Of a stretch of DNA of 64,000 nucleotides, positions 22,424 through 35,700 are shown piece by piece. Made by a program: the position numbers and the translations under genes. The stretch's first letter is position 1. Each line of letters begins with the position of its first letter. This DNA is from Cliona cf. orientalis (Eukaryota > Porifera > Demospongiae > Clionaida > Clionaidae), in contig OZ005706.1 of NCBI GenBank assembly GCA_963930775.1, forward strand, positions 6,440,428 to 6,504,427, given 5' to 3'. The notes beneath the pieces were generated by a model that saw only the letters and a list, made by a program, of their open reading frames with translations, did not search any database and was not told where the DNA came from.

Positions 22424-24591
22424 TATATCTCGACCAATTTCCAGGTACAAGCACTATGAGAGATGGGCTTCTGCTCATGAGTTTCCACTACAGAACATCA
22501 TCAACGATGGATCAACCACCTTTGATAACAGGTACACTGTACATCCCACCTCACCATGCAAAGACAATAATTTTATTATCATGACACTGATATTATTATT
22601 CAATTCAGCCTAGGAGCCATTGCTGATCTTGATTTGGCTGTCAGGAGCAAGAACATCAAGGAGGATATCATGGTGGTAAGTAGTGTATGTGCGTATCTAC
22701 GTATAGACATCATTAACTTTGTTGGTGGGAGCTTCTATACAGCGACACATGCTATAATAGTACATGTATACTATCACAGTTTCTGTGCCTTGAATCAATG
22801 CTCAGGTTGCTGGTGATATGCTGTTCAGTCATAACTTCGACATCTGTCAAGTCTTGGACTACTTCAAATTGAAGGTACAACTTTTTTTGCCTTTGCGTAA
22901 TACCATATAGCGGGAATCTTTGGCGAGATTTTTAATTTATCGATTTGGTGAGTTTAGTATAGATCACATTTGCCAATACCAATGGAGAGCCATTTCACCA
23001 AATTTAATGCTCACCAATGTTATCTGCTATTCTTACCCCTCAGAAAGCTGACTTGGCAATTTACTATGAGCTGAGTGAAGGAGAGAGCACTGAGAACAGG
23101 GGAATTGTTGAAGTGGAGCCAGCCACTGGAAGGTGAGGAGAGAACAGTTATCCTCAGTGTGTTCTAATAATACAACATCATGTGATTATTATTGAGTTTT
23201 ATAATAGTGATATAGGATAAAATTGAAAAAGTTTTGGTTGAGTGTGCGTGTTGGGGGTGGGGGGGGGGGGGGTGGGGAGTGGAGGAGGAATTGATCTAAA
23301 TACATGTAGGCTGCACTATCTACTATACATATTCTTTGCTAAAATCCACGTAATTTTTATGTAATACGACATGCTAATATTTTTACTGTCAGGATTTTGA
23401 AGTTCCTAGAGAAGCCGAAGCCGGAGGCGACGTCATCTCGACTAGCGAGCCCTGTGTTCTACTGCCTGAGGAGAGAGACACTGCCTCTGGTCACAACCTA
23501 CACACAACAGAACACTGACAAGAGATCAAGAGCTCTCGGAAGATTCATGGTAAGTAGATTGTGTGGGTGAGGAGATAACTTGGTGTTCCCCTATATACTT
23601 TTTGGTAATGTGTGGTATATGGTAAAGGTCGTCATTCCTCCATGCAGTCGTGGCTGGTTCCCCAGTGTCAGCTGTATGGCATGAAGCTGCCAACCAGGTT
23701 CCAGCTGATTGGTCAGGTGGGTCTAGCGGAGTACACCAAGTGGACGCGATGGTTCCAGGAGTCTCATTCTCAACCTGTGAAGCAAAACGAACCCATCTCA
23801 TTCAGGACATATGCAAGGTAGGCTGTATTGTTAACCTATAGCCTCGTCCCTAGGCTTGCCAATATTAATTAGGATATTGGGGAAAGAGGTTAAGAAAAAT
23901 AAAATATTAATGATGGTGGTTTGAGTATATTAAAGTTCTACATCTTCACTTGTTTATTTAACTTCAACTCATTCACATGTACACATAATTATATTGTTAT
24001 TCCCTAGGGTGCCTTCTTCTTAGTAAGATTAGTGTATAGTTATCCATCACCCAGCATCTAGAGTTTCGCTTCAACAGGCTGGGGTGGACAGGCACTGTAC
24101 ATATTAGGAAATGAAGAAACGAAATTATGGAATCATGACTCAATCGTATTTATGTTTGCTTCTCATACTCCATGCAGGATTGGATTGATGGGGAATCCCT
24201 CTGATGGTTTCTATGGTAAGACCATCGCTCTCTCCATCTCAAACTTCTGGGCGGATGTCACCATCTATGAGTCGGCTAAACTGGTACTTAAGTTTATTAA
24301 CTAACTCAGACTCTAGGTGCAGAAATAATAGTGCTATATATAAATTAATTTCAATTTCACAGCTAGGTTCTTCCTAAGGGACATTAGTGCTAATTTTCCG
24401 TTATCTTTCCTTTGATGTGCATTTAATAATAATTGAAAACACAATGGTTCTTTACTTTAATGTTTGAGCAACAATGAGCTTTGGGTGAATAGCCCCAGTT
24501 TAATACTCTAAAGTGTCGTTTGTAATCCCATTTTGCTGTTTAGAAACTGACCCTTCATCCTCTGAATGATCCAACTGAGTTTGGCAGTTGA
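21649..24591 (+). pseudogene. Copy 2: truncated nucleotidylyltransferase gene with broken start
   Basis: Exons: 21649-21689 (damaged), 21782-21903, 22301-22345, 22445-22531, 22609-22675, 22806-22874, 23044-23132, 23393-23549, 23648-23817, 24178-24283, 24544-24591. A 16-base deletion in exon 1 removes most of the MICIVLVAG codons and leaves ATG followed at once by TAG (21649-21654). The loss takes out the glycine-rich nucleotide loop. Exons 2-11 are open, keep all splice sites and end at the same deletion-derived stop as copy 1 (LNDPTEFGS-stop). No in-frame ATG exists until exon 5, so a working nucleotidylyltransferase is unlikely. The orphan kinase exon 20 lies at 24678-24707. Confidence 0.8.
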
Positions 24592-24753
24592 ACCTTTGAA
24601 CTATTATGCATGTGTGGTAATTAGTTACAGCTGGTGTAGGATGGTGCATATGTATACCTATTGTACACTATTGCAGGACTGCGATTGAAGGTAGCAACTA
24701 TAAAAGGTACTAATTTTATGTGTCTGTCTCCCTCAGATTACTGAAATTCAATC

Positions 24754-24976
24754 TACCATATTTCTTCTAAAAATTTAGCCCTTCTAATTATAAGCACCCT
24801 TTTCCGAATGATTGAAAAATAGTCTCTAATTTTTGGCAAAGGTCGTCACGCGTATATGCTATAAACGGGAATAGAATGCGCACTCAGGCAGAATGTTGAA
24901 TATTAACCTCTAGAAATTCGGTGAGGCTAAAGCAATATTATTATTTCCATGCCAAATTTTTAGAAGAAATACAGTA
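24754..24976. mobile_element. TA-flanked MITE upstream of beta-trefoil exon, copy 2
   Basis: Inverted ends TACCATATTTCTTCTAAAAA and TACTGTATTTCTTCTAAAAA; unit 1 has the uninterrupted site near 4745-4785. It sits directly before the splice acceptor of the beta-trefoil exon, only ~25 bases away. Confidence 0.8.
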
Positions 24977-25001
24977 ATAATTTACTACTTGCCACACACA
25001 G

Positions 25002-26473
25002 GACCACCTGAAGGTTGGGTTCATTGTCAGCATAGCAGCTCGGAGCACCAACAGCCTACTGAAGCTGGCCAGCAATGGAATGGTGGAGTGCAGTGGAGCA
25101 CTGAAGCAGCCACCGGACATGGAGTGCCAGTTTGAAGTTATTGGACCAGCTGGAGCCCAGCCTACGGCCATCAGGCTACGCTCTGTGGCCTATCCACAGT
25201 TCTATCTGGCCATTGTCAATGGATTCTTCATCGGCTATGTAAGTTGATATGGGAGAAGAATATGTGATAGTGTGTATATAATATTATGTAGGTGGATATC
25301 ATAGGAAATAAATTGTCATGTGTCACATTCTTTCTTTGGCGCTGTGTATACAATCCAACAGTATGCATGTGCATGTGTACTGCTATACATGTATACACGG
25401 TACACGGAATTGATAGCTATCAATATCAGGAGCATAATTATATGAGCTGCCCTAACTCTTCACTCGGGTGACTCATAATATGCATATGCTCCTGATACTA
25501 TATTGATGTGGTAAATTTCAAATGATTTTAAGCATGATCGTAATTTAAAATTTAATAGTGCATAATACTATAATATTGTGGGAAACTTTGGTGAGATTTC
25601 TTAAATTTTTTTCAAAATCACCAAATTTAAAATCCACCATTGCTTTCTGATGACTGCTTCACCAAATTTAATGCTCACCAAAATGTCCCGCCATATTGTA
25701 TAACCACAGATAATAATTAAGTGAACATTCCTCATGTACTGACAATTTTCTTGTAGGGTCAAGGCGGTCCAGAGTGTGACTTCACCCCTCGCACCTACTC
25801 CGACACCAGCAGCCCAACCATTGCTCCCTGGTGTGTGTTTGAGTCAGTGATGGCCCCTGGCTCTCACATCGGTGTCATACCAACTGGCCAGTTCAGTGCT
25901 CCGGGACAGACCCCAAAGACCAGCAATGCTGCTCACTTCAAGGTGTCCTATGTTGGAGCGGTAAGTTCAGCTATAAAGTAAGGAATGCCACTAGATTATG
26001 CCATAGCACTGTACAGTGTGGGCATCATCCCCAGGCCCATTCTCATTTCTAATTCTCTCAATAATGCTACATGTTATTGTTAGATTAGCAAACCAAGGCT
26101 CACTTTCCCAATAGTGAGCCTTGTTTCGAGGCTATCGTTAGATCTGTTGGGGGGGGGGGGGGGGGGGGCAGGGGCACTCACAGTATTACCGTAAAAGTTC
26201 TAATTACAGCACTGCTCTAATGTTAGCGCCACTTGGCATTGGATAATCGTTCTAATTATGGTGCTGGATATAGATAGCATTAAAATAGTATTATTAAATG
26301 CTTACGATGTTCTCTCTCTCTCTCTCTCACGCACACACACACAGGCACAGGGTCAAGCTCAGTCTGGACAGGCTCCCCCTCCACCTCAATATTACCCTCC
26401 CCATCAACCTGAATCCTATCCCTGCCCCCCACCTCAATACCAAGAGAAGCCTTCTGCCCCTCCCCCAAACTAA
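25002..26473 (+). CDS. Beta-trefoil (FGF/fascin-like fold) protein with PPxY tail, 5' exon not found
   Basis: Exons 25002-25238, 25757-25960 and 26345-26473 are all phase 0 and give 189 residues; the initiator exon was not found. The pattern of hydrophobic strands and turns (LLKLASNGMVECSG, IRLRSVAYPQFYLAIVNG, FESVMAPGSHIGVIPTGQF, then AAHFKV) follows the three-fold beta-trefoil layout seen in FGFs, IL-1 and fascin. That is a fold-level judgement. The last exon encodes a Pro/Gln/Tyr tail with two PPQY motifs, the PPxY ligand of WW domains, which argues for an intracellular adaptor rather than a secreted cytokine. The first visible codon is phase 0, whereas the nearby orphan kinase exon ends in phase 2, so a kinase/trefoil fusion would be out of frame. 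It ends only 242 bases before gene B. Confidence 0.65.
26138..26168. repeat. Poly-G tract in beta-trefoil intron
   Basis: A run of about 20 G at 26149-26168 has a shorter counterpart in unit 1 (5534-5542). Confidence 0.85.
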
Positions 26474-26715
26474 TGAATATCATTACCAGAACTCCTCTTT
26501 GTGTTTTTATGCTGATTATGACATAATTTGTGCGTCCCACGCCAGCTTCTATTAGTTTGTTGATTGTCAAGGTTACATGGTTACATAATTTTGCTAGCTC
26601 CTCGAGAAATGCAAGCCCCACCCATAGGTTTTGCGCATGCGTAGTAGTGTTAGTAGGAAATGACGTGGTTTTCGTGGGAGGGATCGGAATCCGACAAGCT
26701 CTAGAATGCATATTA
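26474..26715 (+). promoter_or_regulatory. Promoter region of death-domain GTPase gene B
   Basis: It keeps the GCGCATGCGTAG (about 26633-26644) and TGACGTGG (26661-26668) elements of the gene A promoter at similar distances from the ATG. It is ~55 bases longer because of a segment after the trefoil stop. Confidence 0.45.
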
Positions 26716-29700
26716 ATGGCGACTAGGAGCAGTCCGCCTCCTTCTCCCAAGAGCTCGATCGCGAAGGAGACAGCTGGTGGGAGCCGAAAACAACGAAAAC
26801 GTAAGTCATCAGTCATAATATTATAATAATAATGTGGCTGTCGCGGATCCCGCTCTTGACGAAACTAGAACACTGGCACCCGCAAGTGTACGTATTATAA
26901 CTCATGAATCGAAGGCCCCCTTTACTTACAAACGTAGACTTTTCGGGCTAAACATGCAAGTCAGGATGGGAATGTGAGACAATCAGAATGTGAAACGGGA
27001 GCCAAAGCCTCAAGTTTAATATGCATTTACATAGTCTACAGTAGTCCTAGTTTATCATGCAGTGTCAGTGATAAGATTACTCATACCCAAATATGGTGCT
27101 AATGCTGTGGCATACCAAATTTTGCGAGGGGTATTTTGAATGATTGTTGATTGTGGTCAAGCTTCCTCATCATGTGAGCTTTCGAGTGTACCACAACTAA
27201 CAATAGCTATAGCACCACAGCCGACCCATGTGTGGCTTATAGTAGATTATTCACCACCTGTTGGATTTGGGCTAATATTCACAGTTTGTCTGCTGCTAAT
27301 CACATATAACAGCAGCTACCATGCCAGCTGTCTATAGTAGGCCTTGTGTATAGGTGGGTGGGGCTGCTCAAAATCATTTTGGGCAATAATTCTAACAGAT
27401 TCAGATGTCAACGATGCACCACAAATAATATTAGCCTCATCCCCAGGCCCTCTCTCGATCTCCCAGCTTTAATGTTTGCGTGCAACCTTAAAGCTGGGAG
27501 ACTGGGGACAAGGCGAATATTTAATTTATATGACATGATGTGACAGTGTACATTTGTACATGTACGATTACAAGGTCAAAAATCACCAGGGCACATTGCG
27601 GTGATACCTTAATAGGTATACGCTTGAGAGCTTGAGCTGTACTAAATCATGCTGCAGCATCATTCTGTGGTACTTTAAATTCGTATCTTAGGGCTACAAT
27701 TATTTGTGGGTACAAATTTTAGCAGATTTCGGAAATAGTGCGCTTAGCGGGTACTTATTTTAGCGATTTTTCAAAATTTGCATTCTATTTATTAGAAAAC
27801 GTTAAAGATTAATATTCACGGGTAAAATTTTTAGCGAAAAGTAGGCAAATCGCTAATTTCGCTAAATTTAGTACCCGTAAACAAAAGCGTCCTTAAGGTA
27901 TGTCAGTATTGTACCCACACACACAATAGGATGCCCTTATGGTCTTATTGTGTGTTGACCCTTATTGTGTCACTGTGTGTGACCCTTATTACATGTGTGT
28001 GTGTGCGTGACCCTTATTAGTACATGTGTGTGTCTATAGTGTCTATGTGACCCTTATTACATGTGTGTGTGTGTGTGTGTGACCCTTAGTAGTACATGTG
28101 TGTGTATGTGACCCTTATTACATGAGTGTGTGTGTGACCCTTATTAGTACATGTGTGTGTATATGTGACCCTTATTACATATGTGTGTGTATGTGGCCTG
28201 ACCCTTATTAGTACATGTGTGTGTATGTGACCCTTATTACTTGTGTGTGTGTGTGTGACCCTTATTTTGTGTATATGGGCGGCCACTAACTGTGTACGTG
28301 TGGGAATGATACCTACAGCATTAAGTAGCTGATATTGTAGAATGATCGATTTATAAGATGTGACATCCAAAACAGTGGATGAGAAACGAACATAGTATTG
28401 ATTTCTTAAAATCAGTCATTAGTGTATCAATATCTGCATCATGATTCAATAGCTAACTATTAGGCAGCTTGCCGCCTTAATTGAATGATATGCACTTAAC
28501 TGTCCGCATTAATCAAAACCCTGCCGGTACATTCGTTGTGTGTGCCCCGCCTGCTTTGTGTTAGTCCCTTCTAATTGAGTACATGTCTATGCCAAGTGCA
28601 GGCATTCAACCCAGTATAGTAAGCAAAGAAAGGTTGTTGTTATGTGTACGTACTTATTTCTCATGCGCATGTACAGTATCAATCGTTGTACACCCCCTTC
28701 CCCATCAAGTATCCTTCAAATATGAGGTGATTAACATTGTCATCATGCCATTGGGCCAGGATTAATGGACCAGTAAATTTGATATTGAGAGCATAAACTA
28801 TAGAAATTCTTATGCTATAAGTGCTACACACATCATGATATCCAGTACCAGTCATTTAGAAACAGGGTGTATCAATATGGCAACGATAGATACTGTACAT
28901 ATATGGCATACATGTACATGTATCTCCTGAAGTGTTACTTATAAGGCGAAACACTAAATTAGATATTAACTCATGCTTCATCTTCCCGCACTTCACCAAG
29001 GTGGCCAATTAGTCCGGCTATACCTCCTCTGTCCCCCCCCCCCCCCCTCTGAATCTTTGGGCCAGATGAAATCCTGCACTGCTACTAAAATTGTAATCCT
29101 ACTATTGATATTGTGGTCACCAGTTGAATGAGCATGAAATGTGGTACTTTCGAGTTTCCTCCTCTCTCCTCCCTATAGGAGTCCGCCTCGATGAAAAGAG
29201 TGTGTTTCAACTGTTAAAGGAGACTGGCAAAGATTGGGATGATATAGCTGATGATATACTGGGCATCGATTCTGAGGAGAAGCTTGATGAGATAAGGGAC
29301 CGTTTTCCCACTGATGACGACCGTCTACGAGAATCGATACGATTTTGGTTAAAGAGACATCCTCTTGCTTCCTACCGGTGGCTGGCCTTTATGGGTGTGT
29401 CTACTGAATTTGTGGAGCCATTACCAGGTAAGAAAACCACCAAGTGCTGTTGGTAATACCTTAGAAATTATCCTTTTGATATTTAATATCAGGGGATTCT
29501 CCCAGAATAGAAGCCAACCTGGGTGCTTAATGATATTCATGTGATTTTAATTAAGTTATAGCTTTAAACTCCGCCCATTTCTTTGATGTTTAATCCAATT
29601 AGCCCAAAGTCAAATCGATGGCCCACCCTGATTCAGATATGCTGGGGGAAACACTGAATATCCCACATGCACACGTATAATAACTCTCACACTCATATTC

Positions 29701-32700
29701 CATGTTTACACACGTATGCATGACAATGTCACATCAATGTATGCATGTAGCATGTGTAAGGTTGGATGAACTCCAGCTAAGAAGCTTACCATCTGATTCA
29801 CAGTTGTTTTGTGGGAGGTGTCACTAAACATATACTATTCATCTTAAAAATAGCTTATTGCTACCATTTTTGCTTATAGCTTAGTGCGTATACACAATGT
29901 ACATGTAGCTAACTGCACGCATGTAGGTATAAATACATTGTACATGAACAAGTAAACAAATTATGGACTACCATAACCCTGGTTACTAGGCATGTCAATT
30001 TCTTCTATTTCCGTGCACCTAAGGAGAGTTCCATGATCATCCACAGTTCACGAGATCTCAGTTATGGAACCGTCACTAATTTCTTTCATACAATTAATTA
30101 TCGGTTGTTGCTATTGCCCAGTTAAAAAGAGCCACCTGGCATTCCTAAACAAACAACAAGGAAACCATACTAATACCGTGGCTATAATACTCTTGGCATT
30201 AGTAATAATGTGGTGCTAAATGTAGCTGAGCAGCTAGGGTAGCTATCTTGCCATTTTCCTGTCGGAGGCAAGAGGTTGTTAGTACAAACGTCACGTAAAC
30301 TACATGGTAGATGTGATCTGTCATCAGCAATACAGGATAGAAACATGAGTAGATCTTTGCATGTGAGAATTGCATTGAATGTGTATCACTTGTTTCTGTC
30401 ACTGCTATACATGTATTATACTGTCTGATATTCAAGTAATCATGCAGCTAACATGCAATACATGTAAGTAATGGTTATACCATACCCACGAAGCCTGGGC
30501 TGTATAGGATTTATTGCCTGAACCCGAGGGCAAAGGCAATAAATCCCATCCCAAGGGTCGTGGTATAACTCTATTTTAAAGCCAACGCATCTGCATTACA
30601 ATATATAGCAACCCATCCCGTATTGACGTCATCCGACCACAACCATACATGTAGCAACTATAGCAGCTCCATAGTGACCGTATGATGTCATACGGTTTGA
30701 GCATATGTACTAGCTAGCCAGCTATGTAGCTGGTCTTGACTCTTGGTTCCTACAGTGACTATTGATCATCTATAGTGACTATTGATCATCTGCAGCAATT
30801 CCTTGACTGAAATTCTGGCCTTTGTTGCTCATTTTTATTTCTAAGGTAAGCAAAAAGATTGGCTTGTATGGCCTGGGGGGATCTAATCTAGCTGTAATCT
30901 GGGAGTGTACATAACTGAAACAGGCAGCATCAGGCTTACTGGGCTTTGTACACTCGTTTTGTAGTGCGTAATAGAGATCCAGATTATATTTACAAGCTAC
31001 ATGTAGCTACGATCGCTATGTATGGCATACCCACATTGCAGCGGCTGTAGCTAGCTGCAGTGTGAGTCCTCTTACAAAATTAGCGATTAAATCGTTAGTC
31101 AACACAGCCAAAAACATCCATAACACCCATCTAATGTGTTCATACATACATGTACGTAGACATTGCTTTGGACATAGTTTCTATGGCAATTAGCTCATGT
31201 TGCAAGCCACCTGTGCTTTCAAGAGTTGTAGGGATAACGTATCACACCCACTATACATCCCTATACGCTTGCTTTTCTCGATAATTAATATCATACACTT
31301 CCTGGTGATATGAGTATTGCCCTCGCCTTGGTCAGCTTTACGGTGTATAGCGGAAGTGCGCTGCACTTTGATCCACCCGCACAGTAGGCTTTATTGAGGC
31401 CTGCAGTAATTATCATCATTATATTATGTTATTGGGGCCAATGATTACATAATAATAATTAATTATTCTATGTTACTGTCAGTGGTCGAACGAATAACAC
31501 TTCATGTATGTACATGTACATTGTACTACATATCCACAGATGCCACCCTGACTAGTGCTAACCTACACTCTGCACTGGCATCACTGAGTGATCACGACCT
31601 GGAGGATGTTCTTATGGGATCATCTGGTGGCTCGAGGGAGGAGATGATAACCAAGTGGTTGATGATATCTCCCTTGGCGTCATGGAAGTGGCTGGCAGCA
31701 TTTTGTTTCGCCAGGGAGAAAGAAAAGGCTGTTGATGAAGTGAAGAAATATCTCAACAGAAAATTAGGTATGTCTATGATGACCATTATACACACACAGT
31801 CCACACATATTAAATTTTATTATTGCATGCTCATGAATACATGCATGAACTTAATTACTGAACTCCTTAGTGCAAGGTATCTAATTCTGTGTATTGCATT
31901 CTATTGTATGATGTGTCTATATCGAAGTCTGGCGGCATATGCTGGTGCGGGGCAGTATGGGTACATTATTCCCAACCTGATAGATGAGTTACACATACTA
32001 TAGTCAAAACATGTACTCACTGAGGTATTGATCTGGACTGCTGTGTTGGTCCTTGACAAAAACAACCTTGTATTGTACATCCGAGTAGTATCACTCTAAC
32101 AGCACCAATCAAGAATGATTAACTAGATGCATGTAGCGGTGTTGACAACCACAAGCTATGCGGTTCTATAGTGCTTATTAAAAAAATAATAATATTCAGT
32201 GTCTACCTACATGTAGCTAATCTTGGGGGAAGGGAGAAAACTGAATCAAATCATGTGCCTCCTGGCCCTCCCTCTCTCTCTTTCTCTTTCTTCCTCCCTC
32301 CTCTTAGCGTTACATCCGGGGGGGGGGGGGGGGGGAGAGATTAGGGGAAGCTTCCCCCCCCTAAAACTTTTAGTTAAATTAAGCATCATAATATCACCTA
32401 AATAAAACCACTAGCATCTCTTTTTGATCAAAAATTGTCCAGACAATCTGAAGGAATTAAAAAATACATCCCCACTGAAATTTAGCATGCATGCTATGTA
32501 CACCCACTCATTTATCACACTTTTAGCCCAAAATTTTGTTGCTAGATGAAACCCTGCCTCTCTCTGTTTATCTCTCTTCCATCTCCCACCCTCTCTCTTC
32601 CTCCCCTCTCTCTCTATCTCTATCCTAGTCCTTTCCTTCAATTGGGGGGGGGGGGGGGGGGGGGGAGCGTGAAGGGAAGCTTCCCTCCCACCCACCCCAC

Positions 32701-35700
32701 TGTATAGACAGTAGGCTAGACACTCATACCAGATTCAGCAACACACAATACATTCAGACCTCAATAAGACAAGTACATGTGTAGCTATGAAGCTGAAACT
32801 GATAGTGATTAAACAGCTGGCATATACATGTACATGTAACTTTTAAGGTAATATATGCCACCTATCACTGGGCTATCTCTTGCATCATATTTTACCAGGC
32901 TAGGCTCAAATAAACTCTTGACACATTTGCTGCTCTCTAGCATATACATGTGTACCTAAATATCCTAAAATCTTTGCCTTGAATAGGCTATACTAGATAA
33001 TGCTGTTCATAAACAAAAAAAAAACACACAAGCTATAGCTAACATAAGGGAAATCTTAAGGAATATTAAATTAAAGTAAGCTGCATCGTTAAAATCTGTG
33101 CTATCTTTCTGTATTCTATTAGAGCCCTCCCTGACCTTAGAGAACATTCTCAACACCCTGGCTCAAGTGAAGGATCTTGGTGATGTGCTTCTACTCCCAG
33201 ACTCAGAGTTGAAGGAGATGAAGCAGTTGTACCCTGACCTCTCCCAGCGCCAGTCAGCGCTCGTCCAATTTTGGCTCGATGGGCATCCAGCTCCCTCATG
33301 GGAGCTGATCTGCTTCGCCCTGTACTGGAAAGAGGAGTATGAAGTGCTTGAGAATGTACAAAACAAATACCTTAAAGGTAATGTATAAGATGTATATTAT
33401 GTGTGTATCATATTCATGGTGAAACTGAATAAGTCCTACATGTACCTACACTAATCAGCAAAATGCACGTACATGTGCAGAGAATTTCACATCCAATTAA
33501 TAACAAACTCCTCAATGTGTTCAAGAGCCTGCGATACCCTGTGCCTAAAATTTAATATTAATTCTCGTTGCATTCTGACCAATCAGACTTCTCAACCCTA
33601 CCCTACAAGGTATTTATCAACTGTGGCACGCGATTGCAAGATAACTAAGTGGGCAGAGTAATTGGATACCATATCAGTAATTTTCTAATAGCTGTGTGAC
33701 TGTTTCACTGTTGCAAAATGGATCACCATTTTTGTAGTTGGCCAGAAAGATATTGCTATAGTAGATGCTCATTTTAGAGTCTGGGAGCCTTGAAGAAAAG
33801 AAACCACTCTAAACATCAACGACTCTCTCAGTTGCTTGATTATGGCCATATTCGACCATTCTTTATTGGCACTAAACTATCGAATGCGTACATGCAGCAT
33901 ATTTAGGCAATTGGAGAGGGTCACTACTGTAGTACAGTTGGGTGCACTCTGTATGTACAATATGTACAAACTCCTTATTATTAAATAATTAATAATAGAC
34001 ATTGCAATGTGATCTATGCTATTTACATCCCAGATTGTACCTGCATGCATATGGGTTGATATTTCATATAAGAGTCACGAAATATGCAAAGTCAGCATTT
34101 ACGCACTGTATATGTATTGTATTGTGATATAGTACCTTGGTGTCGTTTGTGCCTCTGGTGCCCCTGGTGCCCTTGGTGCCCCTGGTGCCTCTGGTGCCCT
34201 TGGTGCCCTTGGTGCCCCTGGTGTCGTTGGTGCCTCTGGTGCCCTTGGTGCCCTTGGTGCCCCTGGTGCCGTTTGTGCCTCTGGTGCCCCTGGTGCCCTT
34301 GGTGCCCCTGGTGCCTCTGGTGCCCTTGGTGCCCTTGGTGCCCCTGGTGTCGTTGGTGCCTCTGGTGCCTCTGGTGCCCTTGGTGCCCTTGGTGCCCTTG
34401 GTGCCCCTGGTGCCTCTGGTGCCCTTGGTGCCCTTGGTGCCTCTGGTGCCCTTGGTGCCCTTGGTGCCCCTGGTGTCGTTGGTGCCTCTGGTGCCTCTGG
34501 TGCCTCTGGTGCCTCTGGTGCCCTTGGTGCCCTTTGTGCCCCTGGTGTCGTTGGTGCCTCTGGTGCCTCTGGTGCCCTTGGTGCCCTTGGTGCCCTTGGT
34601 GCCCCTGGTGTTGTTGGTGCCTCTGGTACCTCTGGTGCCCTTGGTGCCCTTGGTGCCCTTGGTGCCCCTGGTGCCTCTGGTGCCCTTGGTGCCCCTGGTG
34701 CCCCTGGTGCCCCTGGTGCCTCTGGTTCCCTTGGTGCCCCTGGTGTCGTTGGTGCCTCTGGTGCCTCTGGTGCCTCTGGTGCCCTTGGTGCCCTTGGTGC
34801 CCCTGGTGTCCTTGGTGTCTCTGGTGTCGTTGGTGCCTCTGGTGCCTCTGGTGCCCAGGGTGCCCTTCGTACCCCTAGAGTCGTTGGTGCCTCTGGTGCC
34901 CTTGGTGCCCCTGGTGCCTCTGGTACCCCTGGTGCCCCTGGTGTCGTTGGTGCCTCTGGTGCCTTTGGTGCCCCTGGTGTCGTTGGTGCCTCTGGTGCCT
35001 CTGGTGCCCTTGGTGCCCCTGGTGTTGTTGGTGCCGTTGGTGACACCAATAACGTTAACACAAGAGACACCAAGGGCACCTTAGGCATCAAGGGCATCAG
35101 AGGCACCAACGACACCAACAACACCAGAGGCACCAAGGGCATCTTAAGCATCAAGGACACCAGAGCCACCAACAACACTAACACTACTAACAACACTACT
35201 AAGGACACCAGAGGCACCAAGGGCACCAGGGGCACCAGGGGCACCAGAGGCACCAATGGCACCATGGCAGGGGCACCAACGACACCAGAGGCATCAAGGG
35301 CACCAAAGGCACCAGGGGCATCAGGGGCACCAGAGGCACCAACAACACCGGAGGCATCAAGGGCACCTTAGGCAACAAGGGCACCAGGGGCACTAAGGGC
35401 ACCAGAGGCACCAGGGGCACTAAGGGCACCAGTGGCACCAACGACACCAGGGGCACCAAGGGCACCAAGGGCACCAAGGGCACCAAGGGCACCAGAGGTA
35501 CCAGAGGCACCAGGGGCACCAAGGGCACCAAGGACACCAGGGGCACCAGGGGCACCAGAGGCACCAAGGGCACCAGGGGCACCAGAGACACCAATGGCAC
35601 CAGGGCACCAACGACACCAGAGGCATCAAGGGCACCAAAGGCACCAAGGGCATCAGGGGCACCAGAGGCACCAACGACACCGGAGGCATCAAGGGCACCT

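Noticed and set aside
27905..28268. CRISPR-like alternation of repeats and spacers
   Set aside because: The 'spacers' are TG microsatellite, lengths vary, and the context is a eukaryotic intron.
28086..28370. 94-codon Thr-His-rich minus-strand frame
   Set aside because: Product of the GTGACCCTTATTA/TG minisatellite.
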